Origin: Muricoccus harenae
GTDB lineage: Bacteria > Pseudomonadota > Alphaproteobacteria > Acetobacterales > Acetobacteraceae
Assembly (NCBI RefSeq): GCF_009848505.1
Contig: NZ_WWDL01000009.1
Span: 79,649-143,648, forward strand
Length of the DNA: 64,000 nucleotides
Direction: 5' to 3'
Shown piece by piece: positions 1-8,294 of this stretch. The position numbers and the translations under genes are program-made. Under the pieces are notes generated by a model. It ran no database searches and was not told where the DNA came from. It saw only the letters and a program-made list of their open reading frames with translations. Each line of letters begins with the position of its first letter. Positions within the stretch are counted from its first letter, which is position 1.

Positions 1-1
1 C

Positions 2-214
2 AACCGCGTCCCGGCCCAGGGCCGCGCGGCGCAAGAGGTGGCGGCCACGCTCGTCTCGCGGAAGCTCCCCCTCCTCCCGGCGCCCTTCGGCAACCGCACC
101 GCCTTCGCCGCCGCCTTCGCGGAGGGGCTGGGCGTGGTGGAGGCGGCCCCACGCGGCCAGGCCGCCGCCGAGGCCCGCGCCCTGGCCGAGGCCATCCGCC
201 AGGAAAGCGCCTGA
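2..214 (+). CDS. ParA-family partition-type ATPase, C-terminal fragment
   Basis: Only the last 70 codons are inside the window; the 5' end lies off the left edge. The visible part reads as a helical ParA tail: a short strand followed by N-R-V-P, then P-F-G-N-R-T-A-F, an alternating Ala/Glu helix and A-E-A-R-A-L at the end. This pattern is typical of orphan ParA/MipZ-like ATPases, in which an R/N-rich loop follows the last strand and a conserved E-x-x-A-L helix closes the fold. The Walker motifs are not visible, so the function (positioning or partition ATPase) is inferred from the tail alone. It converges with the following exporter gene, with nine bases between them. Confidence 0.6.
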   Translation, partial: NRVPAQGRAAQEVAATLVSRKLPLLPAPFGNRTAFAAAFAEGLGVVEAAPRGQAAAEARALAEAIRQESA

Positions 215-223
215 CCGCCAGGG

Positions 224-1135
224 TCAGCGCGCCTTCGAAATCTCCTGCCGCCAGATCGCCAGCCCGGCCCCCACCAGCACCAGGAAGCCGGCCAGGTCCC
301 AGCCATCCGGCACCTCGCCCCAGAGCATCACGCCCAGCGCCGTGGTCCAGAGAATGGCCGAATATTCGAAGGGGGCGACCAGCGTCGTGTCCTCCGCCCG
401 GTAGGCCGCCGTCATCAGCAGCTGCGCCACCACCGAAACCAGGCCCACCACCGCCAGCAGCGCCCATTGCAGGGGCGTCGGCCAGATCCAGACGGGCAAT
501 GCCGCCACCCCCGCGACGACAGCCGCGCCGATGGCAAACCACAGCACGATGGTGATCCCCGCCTCCCCCGCCTCGCCCATCCGGCGGATGGAGATCATGG
601 CATAAGCCCAGCCGAGTGCGGCCAGCAGCACCCCCGCCACCGCGCCCAGATCCATCGTCCCGGACCCACCCGGCTGCAGCATCATCAGCACGCCCAGGAA
701 GCCGACCACGACCACCGCCAGCCGGCGCCAGCCCACCCGCTCCCGCAGGATCAGCACCGAAAGGGCGGTCAGGAAGAGCGGCATGGTGAAGTTCAGCGCC
801 GTCACCGCCGCGAGCGGCAGATGCGCATAGCCGTAGAAGGAACCGTACATCCCCAACAGCCCGCCCAGCAGCCGCTCCAGGTGCCGCCAGGGGTGGCGCG
901 TGCGCAGCGCCGATTTCAGCCCGCCGCCCGCGGTCCAATGCGCCAGCAGCAGCAGCGGCGGCAGGGCCAGGGCATTGCGGAAGAACACCACCTCGGAAAG
1001 CGGAATTGCCCCCTCCAGCGCCTTCACCGCCGCCGCCGAAAGGGCGAAGAAACCGGCCGAGCCGGTGACGCAGGCGATCGCCCGGATGCGCGCGGCGCGC
1101 TGGCCCGGCGGGACCGGGGAAGACGGGGCATTCAT
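224..1135 (-). CDS. DMT-superfamily (EamA) transporter
   Basis: A 303-residue polytopic inner-membrane protein with about ten hydrophobic segments arranged as two five-helix EamA repeats, the usual size for drug/metabolite exporters of the RhaT/YdcZ/EamA type. The first helix carries the typical G-x-x-F-F-A-L-S motif, and repeat 2 starts near L-G-A-V-A-G-V-L-L-A-A. The start was placed at the ATG followed by N-A-P-S because the upstream in-frame extension is Arg-rich and non-conserved in character; the Shine-Dalgarno sequence is weak. The substrate cannot be predicted; exporters in this family move amino acids, purines or metabolites. It is divergent from the NUDIX gene, with 122 bases between the two starts. 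Confidence 0.85.
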   Translation of the reverse strand: MNAPSSPVPPGQRAARIRAIACVTGSAGFFALSAAAVKALEGAIPLSEVVFFRNALALPPLLLLAHWTAGGGLKSALRTRHPWRHLERLLGGLLGMYGSFYGYAHLPLAAVTALNFTMPLFLTALSVLILRERVGWRRLAVVVVGFLGVLMMLQPGGSGTMDLGAVAGVLLAALGWAYAMISIRRMGEAGEAGITIVLWFAIGAAVVAGVAALPVWIWPTPLQWALLAVVGLVSVVAQLLMTAAYRAEDTTLVAPFEYSAILWTTALGVMLWGEVPDGWDLAGFLVLVGAGLAIWRQEISKAR

Positions 1136-1257
1136 GAAGGGAAGGTCTTCGTGTGACGGCCGCGCCATTCTCCGTCGCCACGCGCGCGCTGCAAGGCCGG
1201 GCCCGGCCGAAGCCGGTGATTTCAAGATTGCGCCTTCCGCTGTAGCCTCCGCGCCGC

Positions 1258-1929
1258 ATGACAGAGCAAAACGGCGCGGCCCCCCCGCCTTCCACGAGCC
1301 GGCCGGCCATGGCCCCGCCCATCCCGCCCCACCCCCTCTACGCCCCGGAGTCGGACGAGGTGGTCTGGCATGGCCGCTTCCCGCTGCAGCGCGTGTGCTT
1401 CCGCTATCGCAAACGCGACGGCAGCCTCTCCGGCCTCCTCACCTGGGAGATCCTGCGGCGCGGCCAGGGCACGGTGATCCTGCCCTGGGATCCGGTGACC
1501 GACCGCATCGCCCTGATCGAGCAGTTCCGCCTCCCTGCCCTGGCCGCCGGCGAGGAGCCGCGCATGACGGAGCTGCCCGCCGGTCTGGTCGAGACGGGCG
1601 AGGACCCGGCAGAGACCGCCCGCCGCGAGCTGGAGGAGGAAACCGGTCTCGCCTGCACCCGCATCATCCCCATGGGCATCTTCCTCCTCATGCAGGGCGG
1701 GAGCGACGAGCGGGTGCATTTCCAGCTCGCCCAGGTCTCGCTCGAAGAAGGCGCCAAGCTCTCCGGCGGCCTTCCCTCCGAGAATGAGGAGACCATCGTC
1801 AACGTGGTGGACGCCGCCGAGGCCTTCGCCATGGTCGCCGACAACCGTATCCGCAACGCCCCAGCAGCGCTCGCCCTGCTCTGGCTGCAGGTGAACCACG
1901 CCCGACTCAAGGCCGAATGGACCCAGTGA
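1258..1929 (+). CDS. NUDIX hydrolase, ADP-ribose pyrophosphatase type
   Basis: A 223-residue cytoplasmic protein with a perfect 23-residue Nudix box at about residues 109-131 (G-x5-E-x7-R-E-L-x-E-E-x-G-L), the Mg-binding and catalytic helix of the family. The preceding sheet (W-E-I-L-R-R-G...V-I-L-P-W-D) and the F-R-L-P-A motif match NudF-type ADP-ribose diphosphatases, which split ADP-ribose into AMP and ribose 5-phosphate; other nucleoside diphosphate derivatives are possible. A proline-rich 30-residue N-terminal extension looks disordered. It is first of a four-gene operon, and its TGA overlaps the ATG of the alanyl-tRNA editing gene by one base. Confidence 0.85.
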   Translation: MTEQNGAAPPPSTSRPAMAPPIPPHPLYAPESDEVVWHGRFPLQRVCFRYRKRDGSLSGLLTWEILRRGQGTVILPWDPVTDRIALIEQFRLPALAAGEEPRMTELPAGLVETGEDPAETARRELEEETGLACTRIIPMGIFLLMQGGSDERVHFQLAQVSLEEGAKLSGGLPSENEETIVNVVDAAEAFAMVADNRIRNAPAALALLWLQVNHARLKAEWTQ

Positions 1930-2657
1930 TGCAGACCACGCCCCTGTTCCGCGAAGACGCCTATGCCGAGGGCAATGCCGCCGTCGTGCTCGAATCCTCC
2001 GAGGCCGGGGTGATCCTAGACCGCAGCGTCTTCTATCCCCGCGCCGGCGGCCAGCCGGGCGACACCGGCGCCCTTCTCTGGGAGGGCGGCGAAATGCCCG
2101 TTGCCGACACGGTGAAATCCCCGGACGGCTCCGCCCTGCACGTCCCGGCGCCCGGCGCCGCCATCCCACCCGCCGGCGCCAAGGTGACGGCGAAGCTCGA
2201 CTGGACACGGCGCCACCGGCTCATGCGGATGCACACCACCCTGCATCTTCTCTGCGCCGCCATGCCAGGCATCTACGCGACCGGCAATCAGATCGGCGCC
2301 GAGAAGTCCCGCCTGGACTTCGACCTGCCCGAGCCCCCCGCCAAGGAATGGGTGACGGAAAAGCTCAACGAGTTAGTCTCCGCCGATCACCCGCTCGGCG
2401 AGCGCTGGATCACCGACGCGGAGCTGGACGCCAATCCCGGCCTCGTCCGCACCCTCTCGGTCCAGCCCCCGCGCGGCGCCGGCCAGGTCCGGCTGGTGCG
2501 GATCGGCCGGGAGGACGCGCCCATCGACCTCCAGCCCTGCGGCGGCACCCATGTCCGCCGAACCGGGGAGATCGGCCGGGTGGAGGTGATCAAGATGGAA
2601 AGCAAGGGCAAGCAGAACCGGCGCATCCACATCGTGCTGGCGGAGGAAGCGAAGTGA
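1929..2657 (+). CDS. Alanyl-tRNA editing protein (AlaX type)
   Basis: A 242-residue stand-alone homologue of the AlaRS editing domain that hydrolyses mischarged Ser- or Gly-tRNA(Ala) in trans. The zinc-binding signature is intact: H-x3-H (residues about 102 and 106, in H-T-T-L-H) and C-x3-H (about 204 and 208, in C-G-G-T-H). The F-Y-P-x-x-G-G-Q-P-x-D motif of the editing site lies near residues 35-46. The ATG overlapping the NUDIX stop (TGATG) was chosen; an in-frame ATG 12 bases upstream is possible but would lie entirely in the NUDIX gene. The stop overlaps the GTG of the next gene, so translation of all four operon genes is probably coupled. Confidence 0.9.
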   Translation: MQTTPLFREDAYAEGNAAVVLESSEAGVILDRSVFYPRAGGQPGDTGALLWEGGEMPVADTVKSPDGSALHVPAPGAAIPPAGAKVTAKLDWTRRHRLMRMHTTLHLLCAAMPGIYATGNQIGAEKSRLDFDLPEPPAKEWVTEKLNELVSADHPLGERWITDAELDANPGLVRTLSVQPPRGAGQVRLVRIGREDAPIDLQPCGGTHVRRTGEIGRVEVIKMESKGKQNRRIHIVLAEEAK

Positions 2658-3523
2658 ACGATCTCGTCCCGACCGAATGGCTCGCCGCCGAACTCGGCAA
2701 GCCCGACCTGGTGGTGCTGGACTGCTCCCTCGTCCTGCCGGGCGAACCAGGCGACAAGCGCGCCGGCTTCAGCGAGGCCCGCATCCCTGGCGCCCGCTAC
2801 TTCGACATCGACACCTTCGCCGATCCGGACAGCGACCTGCCGCACATGGTCCCGACCCCCGCGCGCTTCGCCAAGCTCGCGGGCTCGCTAGGCATCTCCA
2901 ATGACAGCCGTGTCGTCTTCTACGACCAGTCCCACGGGCTGCGCGCCGCCGCGCGCGGCTGGTGGCTGATGCGGCTGATGGGGCATGAGGCGGCCTTCGT
3001 GCTCGATGGTGGCCTGCCCAAGTGGAAGCGCGAGGGCCGTCCCACCGAATCCGGCGAGCCCCCAGCCCCGCCCGTCGCCACCTTCACCCCGGATTTCCGC
3101 GCGGACCGGCTGCGCGGTATCGGCGACATAAAGCGGATCGTGCGCCAGGGCGGCGGCGAGGCGCTGATCCTCGATGCCCGCTCCGCCGGCCGCTTCGGCG
3201 GCACCGCGCCTGAGCCCCGCGCCGGCCTGCCCGCCGGCCATATGCCCGGCGCCGCCAACATCCCCTTCACCGAGCTGCTGGCACCGGACGGCACCATGCT
3301 TCCGCCCGAGGCCCTGCGCGCCCAGTTCGAGAAGGCCGGCGTCGACGGCGAGCGTCCCGTCATCCTCTCCTGCGGCTCCGGCGTCACCGCCTGCGTGCTG
3401 GCCCTCGGCCTGGTCCGCGCCGGGCTGCCGGAAGGTGCCGTCTATGACGGCTCCTGGACAGAATGGGCACTCCGCCCCGAAACACCCAAGACCACTTCCG
3501 ACATCGCCAAGGACCACGCCTGA
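2654..3523 (+). CDS. sseA: 3-mercaptopyruvate sulfurtransferase
   Basis: A 289-residue tandem rhodanese protein. The C-terminal domain has the active-site loop C-G-S-G-V-T at about residues 240-245, which is the mercaptopyruvate-specific form (thiosulfate sulfurtransferases have C-R-x-G). The N-terminal inactive domain contains the usual R-I-P-G-A-x-Y-F-D-I-D and V-F-Y-D-Q motifs. It transfers sulfane sulfur from 3-mercaptopyruvate to thiol or cyanide acceptors in the cytoplasm. GTG is the start: it overlaps the previous TGA, and the protein begins with the family-typical L-V-x-x-x-W-L. Its neighbour is a cystathionine beta-lyase, so the operon joins two sulfur amino acid enzymes. Confidence 0.92.
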   Translation: MNDLVPTEWLAAELGKPDLVVLDCSLVLPGEPGDKRAGFSEARIPGARYFDIDTFADPDSDLPHMVPTPARFAKLAGSLGISNDSRVVFYDQSHGLRAAARGWWLMRLMGHEAAFVLDGGLPKWKREGRPTESGEPPAPPVATFTPDFRADRLRGIGDIKRIVRQGGGEALILDARSAGRFGGTAPEPRAGLPAGHMPGAANIPFTELLAPDGTMLPPEALRAQFEKAGVDGERPVILSCGSGVTACVLALGLVRAGLPEGAVYDGSWTEWALRPETPKTTSDIAKDHA

Positions 3524-4716
3524 TGGCCGACCAGCACGACAAGTCCCTCGGCTTCGCCACCCGCATGTCCCATCACGGGCGCGCGGGTGCGAAGGCGCAT
3601 GGCTTCGTCAACCCGCCCGTCCATCGCGGCTCGACCGTCCTCTTTCCTGATTGCGAGTCCCGCAAGGCGGCGGCGAAGCAGCGCTACGAGCAGGTGCTCA
3701 CCTACGGCACCGCCGGCGGCCCCACCCACCACATGCTCGAGGACATGATCGCCGAGATCGAGGGCGGCACGCGCTGCGTCATCGTCGGCACAGGCCTCGC
3801 CGCCTGCATGGTCCCGCTGCTCGCCTATCTGAAGGCGGGCGACCACTGCCTGATGCCGGACAGCGTCTATGGCCCGGCGCGTAACCTGGCCGAGGGGCTG
3901 ATGAAGGGCTGGGGCATCGAAACCACCTTCTACGAGCCCGCGGTGGACGAGGCCGGAATGCGCGCCCTGATCCGCGCCAACACGAAGGTCGTCTATACTG
4001 AGAGCCCGGGCAGCCACACCTTCGAGGTGCAGGATATCCCTGCCATCGCCCGCGCAGCCCATGCGGCCGGCGCCAAGGTGCTGATGGACAACACCTGGGG
4101 CTTCCACAACTTTCAGCCATTCGCCCATGGCGTCGATGTCTCCATCCAGGCGCTGACGAAATATGCGGCCGGCCATTCCGATGTGCTGCTCGGCAGCGTG
4201 ACGGTGAACACGCCGGCGGACTGGCTGATCGTGAAGGACGCCGCCAACCAGCTCGGCCAGTTCGCCAGCGCCGATGATTGCTGGCTCTGCCTCCGCGGCC
4301 TTCGCACCCTTCCCGTCCGGCTGAAGCAGCAGGCGGAGAACGGCCTCGCCGTCGCACGGTGGCTGGAGACCCGCCCGGAGGTGCTGCGCCTGCTGCACCC
4401 GGCCCTGCCCTCCCATCCCCAGCACGCCCTCTTCACCCGGGACTTCGCCGCACCCTGCTCCCTCTTCGGCGTGGTTCTGCGGCCGCGCTACACCGAGGCG
4501 GATGCGGAAGCGGTGGTGGATGCGCTCGCCCTGTTCGGAATCGGCGCCTCCTGGGGCGGCTATGAGAGCCTTGCTCTGCCCACCGCGCCGTCCATCACCC
4601 GCACCGCGGGGGACCCGGCGCTCGGCGGACCGGCCATCCGCCTCCATATCGGGCTGGAGGACACGCAGGACCTGATCGCGGATCTCGCCCAGGCCCTCGA
4701 CCGTCTTCCGCACTGA
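3523..4716 (+). CDS. metC: Cystathionine beta-lyase
   Basis: A 397-residue PLP enzyme of the Cys/Met metabolism family. The internal aldimine lysine is about K213 in S-I-Q-A-L-T-K-Y-A-A-G-H-S-D, the PLP-ring aspartate is about D189 in L-M-D-N-T-W, and R-x-G-(N/S)-P-T is represented by Y-G-T-A-G-G-P-T near residue 61. The Q-A-L-T-K-Y context and W-G-G-Y-E-S-L near the C-terminus favour MetC (cystathionine to homocysteine, pyruvate and ammonia) over gamma-synthases. The start is the ATG that overlaps the sseA stop (TGATG). A long perfect hairpin follows, marking the end of the operon. Confidence 0.9.
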   Translation: MADQHDKSLGFATRMSHHGRAGAKAHGFVNPPVHRGSTVLFPDCESRKAAAKQRYEQVLTYGTAGGPTHHMLEDMIAEIEGGTRCVIVGTGLAACMVPLLAYLKAGDHCLMPDSVYGPARNLAEGLMKGWGIETTFYEPAVDEAGMRALIRANTKVVYTESPGSHTFEVQDIPAIARAAHAAGAKVLMDNTWGFHNFQPFAHGVDVSIQALTKYAAGHSDVLLGSVTVNTPADWLIVKDAANQLGQFASADDCWLCLRGLRTLPVRLKQQAENGLAVARWLETRPEVLRLLHPALPSHPQHALFTRDFAAPCSLFGVVLRPRYTEADAEAVVDALALFGIGASWGGYESLALPTAPSITRTAGDPALGGPAIRLHIGLEDTQDLIADLAQALDRLPH

Positions 4717-4755
4717 GGCCGGGCGTTGCGGAGGGGGCGGTGCCGAAGGGCACCG

Positions 4756-4782
4756 CAGGTGACGCGCGGCGCGCGTCACCTG
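4756..4782. terminator. Bidirectional hairpin between convergent genes
   Basis: A perfect 12-bp stem (4756-4767 with 4771-4782) with a GGC loop, abutting the stop codon of the convergent transporter gene. There is no long T-run, so termination may be Rho-assisted, but stem strength and position support a shared terminator. Confidence 0.6.
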
Positions 4783-6132
4783 TCAGGCGGCCGCGCGCTC
4801 CAGCGGTCGTGATGCCTTCTCCTCGCGCTCGGCCTGACGCCCCAGGACGTAGCCGGTGGCAGCCCAGCTCGCGGCGATACCGGCTCCCACCACCATCGCC
4901 GCAAACGGGCTGCTGGAGATCGCGTCGATCCCGGTCTTGATCCAGGAACTGACAGCGTCGCCGCCGCGATAGACCACCGTGTCGATGGCGTTCTTCGCCT
5001 TGTACTTCGTCTCGGCATCGACGGTGGTGAACAGCATCTCCCGCCCCGGCCGCACCAGCGCGTATTCGCCGACGCGGCGCAGGACCATCACCACGACCAG
5101 CACGCCGAAGGTCGGCGCCAGCGCCAGCGCGCCGAACCCGACCGCCATGCCGAGCGGGACCGCCGTGAGCAGGATGCCGACGCCGAGCTTGCGCGTCAGC
5201 CGGCCTGTTACGAAGACCTGGATCAGGATGGTCAACGTCTGCACCACCGCGTCGATGGTGCCGAAGACCTGGGTCTGTTGAACACGGCTAGGGAAGGTGG
5301 CGCGCACCAGCCGCGCCTGCTCGAAGTAGAGGAAGGTGGAGACCGAGGCGAGCAGGATGACGAACAGCGCGATGCCCAGCATGTAAGGCGAGCGCAGCAC
5401 CAGCGTGAGCCCCGCAACGATGCTGCCGCGCATGGCGCGGTCCGCGCTCTCGCCGGTCGGCATCGCCTTCCAGCCCTGCCGGGCGCGCCAGCGGAACAGC
5501 CAGGCCGCGCAGAGCAGCGTGCCCAGCAGCATCGCCGCGGACAGGAACAGCAGCCCCGCGAGGCCCATCGGCGCCACCAGCACCGTGCTGAGCAGCGGCC
5601 CGGCCAGTCCGCCCAGACTCGCGCCGGCAGCGATCTGCCCGAACAGGCGCTTCGCCTGCTCCGGCTCGAACACGTCCGCCATCACGCTCCAGGCCAACGA
5701 GATCACGAACAGGTTGAACACGGACAGCCAGACGTAGAAGACGCGGCCGGCCCAGACATCCTCCGGATCAATCAGCAGCACGAAGCCGAAGCCGATCAGG
5801 GTAGCCGCCGAAACGCCGTAGCACACAGCCAATAGCAGCCGGCGGGGGACGCGGTTGCTGAGCCAGCCATAGACCGGGAGCACCACCAGCGTTGCCAGGA
5901 AGGTGGCAAGGAACAGCCATTGCAGGTTGTTGACGCCACCGGCGATGCCGAAGGTCTCACGGACGGGGCGCAGCATGAAATAGCTGGCAAAGAGGAGGAA
6001 GAAGAGCAGAAATCCCACCAGGACCGGAAGAAGCTCGCCCGGCGCCGCGACGAGCACCCGACCGATCCAGCCGCGATCCTCCAAAGGCCGCGGCCCAGAG
6101 GCAGTTGTGCCCCTGGGCGCGTCAGAGCGCAT
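4783..6132 (-). CDS. MFS-fold transporter related to ATP/ADP (NTP/NDP) antiporters
   Basis: A 449-residue membrane protein with about twelve hydrophobic helices. The segment F-Y-F-M-L-R-P-V-R-E near residue 50, the charged loop T-K-Y-K-A-K-N-A-I-D-T near residue 370 and the paired glycines that follow are hallmarks of the Tlc/Npt-like branch found in free-living bacteria and usually annotated as MFS or NTP/NDP exchange transporter. True nucleotide exchange is not established for such free-living members. The start was placed at the ATG followed by R-S-D-A-P, which overlaps the end of the upstream aldo/keto reductase by 11 bases; longer starts would lie deep in that gene. The overlap implies co-expression. 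Confidence 0.7.
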   Translation of the reverse strand: MRSDAPRGTTASGPRPLEDRGWIGRVLVAAPGELLPVLVGFLLFFLLFASYFMLRPVRETFGIAGGVNNLQWLFLATFLATLVVLPVYGWLSNRVPRRLLLAVCYGVSAATLIGFGFVLLIDPEDVWAGRVFYVWLSVFNLFVISLAWSVMADVFEPEQAKRLFGQIAAGASLGGLAGPLLSTVLVAPMGLAGLLFLSAAMLLGTLLCAAWLFRWRARQGWKAMPTGESADRAMRGSIVAGLTLVLRSPYMLGIALFVILLASVSTFLYFEQARLVRATFPSRVQQTQVFGTIDAVVQTLTILIQVFVTGRLTRKLGVGILLTAVPLGMAVGFGALALAPTFGVLVVVMVLRRVGEYALVRPGREMLFTTVDAETKYKAKNAIDTVVYRGGDAVSSWIKTGIDAISSSPFAAMVVGAGIAASWAATGYVLGRQAEREEKASRPLERAAA

Positions 6133-7039
6133 CGATGAACTGCTCCATCCGCCGCCGCATCGCCGCATCCGGCAGCCGGCCCTGCGCGGCCTTGATGTTG
6201 TCATCGACATAGCGGGCCTGGGCCATGCCCGGCACGGCGCAGGTCACCGCCTCATGCGAGACGATGTATTTCAGCATGAACTGCGCCCAGTTGGTGCAGT
6301 CGATCTCCGCCGCCCATTCCGGCAGGGGCTTGCCCTGAGTGGCACGGAACACGCTGCCGCGGCCGAAGGGCAGGTTGATGAACACCGCCATGCCCCGCTC
6401 CTTCGCGAGCGGGATGATCCGTTCCGCGGCGTTGCGGTTGTCCAGCGCATAGTCGATCTGGATCGCATCGAGCGTCTCGCGCCGCATCATGGCCTCGAAG
6501 GCCTCGTATTGCCGGTCGAAGGAGGTGGTGGCGCCGACATAGCGGATCCGCCCCGCCGCCTTCAGCTCCCGCAGGGTCGCGAGCTGGTTGCTGATGTCAC
6601 GCAGGTTATGGACGGCGAACAGGTCGATCCGGTCGGTCCGCAGGTTGCGGAAGGACTGCTCGATCTGTGCCCGGCCGTCCTCCTTGTTGTCGGCGCCCAC
6701 CTTGGTGGCGATGAACAGGGCGGGACGGATGTTCAGGTCCGCGATCAGCCCGCCCATGATCGCCTCGGCATTGCCGTAGGAAGGCGCGGTGTCCAGAACC
6801 GTGCCGCCCAGGGCATGGAAGCGGCGGAAGGTCTCGCGCAACGGCGTGATGTCCTCCTCCGTCTTCGCCTCCTCGTAACGCCTGGCGGAACCCAGGCCGA
6901 TGATCGGGATCATCTCGCCGGAGGAGGGGATCGGCTTGCGGATCAGCGCCGCCTGTTGCGCGGCGGCCCCCCGTGCAAGGGCGGCGGCGCTCAGCCCGGC
7001 CCCGACGCCGGCAAGCAGGGTTCTGCGGGTGGCGTGCAT
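6122..7039 (-). CDS. Tat-exported aldo/keto reductase
   Basis: A 305-residue protein. The N-terminus has a twin-arginine-like signal (T-R-R-T-L-L-A-G followed by an Ala-rich h-region and cleavage near A-R-G-A-A-A-Q), so it is probably exported folded to the periplasm. The mature part is an AKR TIM barrel: the early G-L-G-S motif, D-T-A-P-S-Y-G-N (Asp/Tyr pair), K-V-G in the lysine position and F-A-V-H-N-L in the His position of the catalytic tetrad. A periplasmic NADPH-dependent AKR is odd because the cofactor is cytosolic; Tat export with cofactor bound is known for similar proteins. A Shine-Dalgarno-like GGGAG precedes the ATG. It overlaps the downstream transporter gene. Confidence 0.8.
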   Translation of the reverse strand: MHATRRTLLAGVGAGLSAAALARGAAAQQAALIRKPIPSSGEMIPIIGLGSARRYEEAKTEEDITPLRETFRRFHALGGTVLDTAPSYGNAEAIMGGLIADLNIRPALFIATKVGADNKEDGRAQIEQSFRNLRTDRIDLFAVHNLRDISNQLATLRELKAAGRIRYVGATTSFDRQYEAFEAMMRRETLDAIQIDYALDNRNAAERIIPLAKERGMAVFINLPFGRGSVFRATQGKPLPEWAAEIDCTNWAQFMLKYIVSHEAVTCAVPGMAQARYVDDNIKAAQGRLPDAAMRRRMEQFIDAL

Positions 7040-7177
7040 CTCGTCTCCCCGGAAAAGCGCCGCGCGTCATGCCGGCCGCGGAATGCGGCGCAGGGCGGCG
7101 GCTCGACGTTCAATGGGGAATGTTGCGCGATCCGACAGGGGGGCGATACGGGCTGCCCACAATTTATGGCGAAAATG

Positions 7178-7675
7178 TCACGCGGCGGCGCAGTCGCCGC
7201 AGGTCCCCTCCACCTCCACCGTGGCGCGGATCGGGCTGAACCCGGCGGCCCGCGCGGCGGCGGCCACGGCTGCGGCCACCGAATCGTCGGACAGCTCAGC
7301 CGTGCGGCCGCAGTTACGGCAAATCAGGAACTGGTGGGGATGCTCGTGGTCATGCCCATGCCCCGCCTCAACACAGGGGATGAAGGCGTTCAGCCGCTCG
7401 ATCCGGTGGATCAGTCCCTGGGCCAGCAGGAAATCCAGCGCCCGGTAGACGGTGGGCGGGGCCGCGCCCGGGCGTTCGGCGCGCAGCCGGTCCAGCAGCG
7501 CATAGGCGCCCACCGGCTGGTCGGCCTCCAGCACCATTTCCAGCACGCGCCGCCGCAGCGGGGTGAGCTGCGCGCCACGCCGCAGGCAGCCCTCCTCCGC
7601 CTCCCGCAGCGCCGTTGCGCGGTCGGCCAGCGGGGTGGGCTGGGAATGGTCGTGCTGATGGTCGCCTTGGGGCAT
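7178..7675 (-). CDS. zur: Fur-family regulator, Zur type
   Basis: A 165-residue protein with the Fur winged helix (L-T-P-L-R-R-R-V-L then P-P-T-V-Y-R-A-L-D-F-L recognition helix) and a C-terminal dimer domain. It has a structural zinc site made of C-x2-C (C-R-N-C-G) and a second C-x2-C (C-G-D-C) close to the C-terminus, plus a His-rich stretch H-G-H-D-H-E-H-P-H. The early H-x2-H-D-H N-terminus and the I-P-C-V-E-A-G-H segment are more like Zur than iron-sensing Fur, so zinc sensing is the better call, but Mur or Fur cannot be excluded. It is divergent from hisI with only 59 bases between the starts. Confidence 0.8.
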   Translation of the reverse strand: MPQGDHQHDHSQPTPLADRATALREAEEGCLRRGAQLTPLRRRVLEMVLEADQPVGAYALLDRLRAERPGAAPPTVYRALDFLLAQGLIHRIERLNAFIPCVEAGHGHDHEHPHQFLICRNCGRTAELSDDSVAAAVAAAARAAGFSPIRATVEVEGTCGDCAAA

Positions 7676-7722
7676 CCGGTCCTCGAAGGTGGCGCGCGGA
7701 GGACGCCGGCGCCGGCCCTGCC

Positions 7723-7728
7723 TATATA
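7723..7728 (+). promoter_or_regulatory. Candidate -10 element (TATATA) for leaderless hisI mRNA
   Basis: TATATA sits seven bases before the hisI ATG, in an otherwise GC-rich spacer that shows no Shine-Dalgarno sequence. If it is a -10 box, transcription would start at or next to the ATG. No convincing -35 is visible 17 bases upstream. Confidence 0.3.
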
Positions 7729-7734
7729 GGCCCC

Positions 7735-8211
7735 ATGCCCACGCCTCCCAACCTACCCGCCAAGCCTCTCCCTGAGCGCCCCGCCGGCCTGCCCGCCTGG
7801 CACGCCCCCTCCCCCGAGGCCCGCGCCCGCTTCCTCGCGGCGCTCAGGCCCGATGCCAACGGACTCGTCGCCGCAATCGCCCAGGCCCATGGCACGGGCG
7901 AGGTGCTGATGATGGCCTGGATGAGCCCGGAGGCGGTGGAGGAGACGCTCGCAACCGGCCGGGTCACCTATTACAGCCGCTCCCGCCGCGCCCTCTGGCG
8001 CAAGGGGGAGACCTCCGGCCAGGTGCAGCACCTGATCGACCTCCGGCTGGACTGCGATGGCGACGCCCTGCTCGCCACCGTCCACCAGGACGGCGTCGCC
8101 TGCCACACCGGCCGCCGCTCCTGTTTCTCCTGGGGACTGAAGGAAGAGGCGGTGCAGCCGCTCGAACCTGTCCTCGCCGATCCCGCGGCGCTTTACGGCA
8201 CGGCGCATTGA
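7735..8211 (+). CDS. hisI: Phosphoribosyl-AMP cyclohydrolase
   Basis: A 158-residue cytoplasmic enzyme that opens the adenine ring of PR-AMP, the third step of histidine synthesis. The conserved core is complete: V-L-M-M-A-W-M-S, V-T-Y-Y-S-R-S-R-x-x-L-W-x-K-G-E-T-S-G, the D-x-D-x-D magnesium site (L-D-C-D-G-D) and the zinc-linked cysteine/His segment V-A-C-H-T-G-R-x-S-C-F. It is the HisI-only form without a fused HisE domain. The start is the ATG at the end of a short AT-rich patch; the upstream in-frame extension is Arg/Gly-rich and would run through the zur promoter. A Pro-rich 25-residue N-terminal segment precedes the catalytic domain. Confidence 0.93.
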   Translation: MPTPPNLPAKPLPERPAGLPAWHAPSPEARARFLAALRPDANGLVAAIAQAHGTGEVLMMAWMSPEAVEETLATGRVTYYSRSRRALWRKGETSGQVQHLIDLRLDCDGDALLATVHQDGVACHTGRRSCFSWGLKEEAVQPLEPVLADPAALYGTAH

Positions 8212-8294
8212 AGCGGCGGCGCCGCGCCGGTTGACGCTGCCCCCGGCGCTGGCGCTTGCTCCCAACCCAAAGCTCAGATGGAGTCGGGTTGCCC

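Noticed and set aside
6107..7729. 540-codon plus-strand frame over the aldo/keto reductase and Zur genes
   Set aside because: It is the reverse shadow of two proteins with clear catalytic and zinc motifs.
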